Assembly: GCA_021738105.1 (NCBI GenBank)
Contig: JAIPCS010000009.1
Location: 1-33,175, forward strand
Source of the DNA: Sulfuritalea sp.
GTDB lineage: Bacteria; Pseudomonadota; Gammaproteobacteria; Burkholderiales; Rhodocyclaceae
Length of the DNA stretch: 33,175 nt
Direction of reading: 5' to 3'
Shown in pieces: positions 32,764 to 33,175 of the stretch. The stretch's first letter is position 1, and each line of letters begins with the position of its first letter. The notes under the pieces were generated by a model. The model worked only from the letters and a program-made list of their open reading frames with translations. It did not search any database and was not told where the DNA came from. The translations under genes were made by a program, and so were the position numbers.

Positions 32764-33175
32764 GCGAAATCCTCGGGAAAGTGATCGAGGGCCGAGCGCA
32801 CTGGGAAAGGCGTCATGCTGCCCATCGCGCAAAGCGAGCCTTGGGTCATGGTGTCGCACAGATCGCGCAGCAGTTCGATCTGGCCTGCCTGCCCGGCACT
32901 AATCCGGTCGATGACCTCGACACCGCGCGTCGACCCGATGCGGCAGGGCGTGCACTTGCCGCAGGATTCGATCGCGCAGAACTTCATCGCATAGCGTGCC
33001 TGTTTCGCCATATCCACCGTATCGTCAAAAGCGACGATGCCACCGTGGCCGAGCCCGGCACCAATAGCGGCGAAGGCTTCATAGTCGAGCACGGTATCGA
33101 ACTGCGACTCGGGCAAATAGGCGCCCAGCGGTCCACCCACCTGCACCGCCCGCAGCGGCCTACCGGAGCGAGAGC
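32760..33175 (-). CDS. fdsB: Formate dehydrogenase beta subunit, C-terminal part (runs off the right edge)
   Basis: The last 138 codons of a NuoF-like flavoprotein. The visible part begins SRSGRPLRAVQVGGPLGAYL at the edge and carries the 4Fe-4S motif ESCGKCTPCRIGSTRG, with the fourth ligand in QGSLCAMG. FdsB binds FMN and NAD+ and transfers electrons from FdsA to NAD+. The end overlaps fdsA by ATGA. fdsG and the operon promoter would lie beyond the window. Confidence 0.95.
   Translation of the reverse strand, partial: SRSGRPLRAVQVGGPLGAYLPESQFDTVLDYEAFAAIGAGLGHGGIVAFDDTVDMAKQARYAMKFCAIESCGKCTPCRIGSTRGVEVIDRISAGQAGQIELLRDLCDTMTQGSLCAMGSMTPFPVRSALDHFPEDFA

Noticed and set aside
29911..32784. 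Two long plus-strand frames opposite fdsA (29911-31062 and 31759-32784)
   Set aside because: They are antisense shadows of fdsA with His/Arg/Gly-rich, non-protein-like composition.

Overview
The window is chromosomal DNA of a betaproteobacterium. The clearest sign is one conserved block, all on the minus strand and read from high to low coordinates: leuC, entericidin, leuD, leuB, asd, fimV, EcfT-like gene, truA, trpF, trpB, trpA, accD, folC, SPOR/dedD, cvpA. This order is typical of Burkholderiales, Rhodocyclales and Nitrosomonadales; I cannot place it more finely. I see no tRNA or rRNA genes, no CRISPR array, no insertion sequences and no prophage. Genes are packed, with many 1-4 base stop/start overlaps.

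Region 1 (1-15.8 kb) holds housekeeping biosynthesis: leucine (leuC, D, B), aspartate semialdehyde (asd), the pole/type IV pilus hub FimV, pseudouridylation (truA), the second half of tryptophan synthesis (trpF, B, A), malonyl-CoA (accD), folate polyglutamylation (folC), a division-associated SPOR protein and the start of cvpA. An MFS permease, a small YdcH protein and aroC lie upstream of leuC.

Region 2 (17-20.1 kb) is the glutathione route of formaldehyde oxidation: gfa (plus strand), and adhC with fghA (minus strand), convergent on a strong hairpin. The product of this route, formate, is the substrate of the NAD-linked molybdenum formate dehydrogenase whose operon (fdsB end, fdsA, fdhD/fdsC, fdsD) closes the window at 28.9-33.2 kb. 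Together they take formaldehyde to CO2 with NADH.

Region 3 (20.3-28.9 kb) is the most interesting part. A Cu+ P1B ATPase, a two-gene heme-copper oxidoreductase (subunit II with an intact CuA site, subunit I with altered active-site and low-spin-heme ligands that point to NO reduction rather than O2 reduction) and a divergent heme O synthase are followed by a PAS histidine kinase, a FixJ-type response regulator and a divergent DUF938 methyltransferase.

The main new observation is a shared 22-bp sequence, consensus CTAGGT-N4-AYCC-YR-ATTG-Y, in three intergenic regions: upstream of gfa (17109-17130), upstream of the heme-copper genes (25136-25157) and between the kinase and methyltransferase genes (28176-28197). 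A weaker match lies upstream of adhC (20300-20321). It suggests one regulon that joins the two-component system, the putative NO reductase and formaldehyde oxidation. CRP/FNR-like boxes lie near two of these copies.
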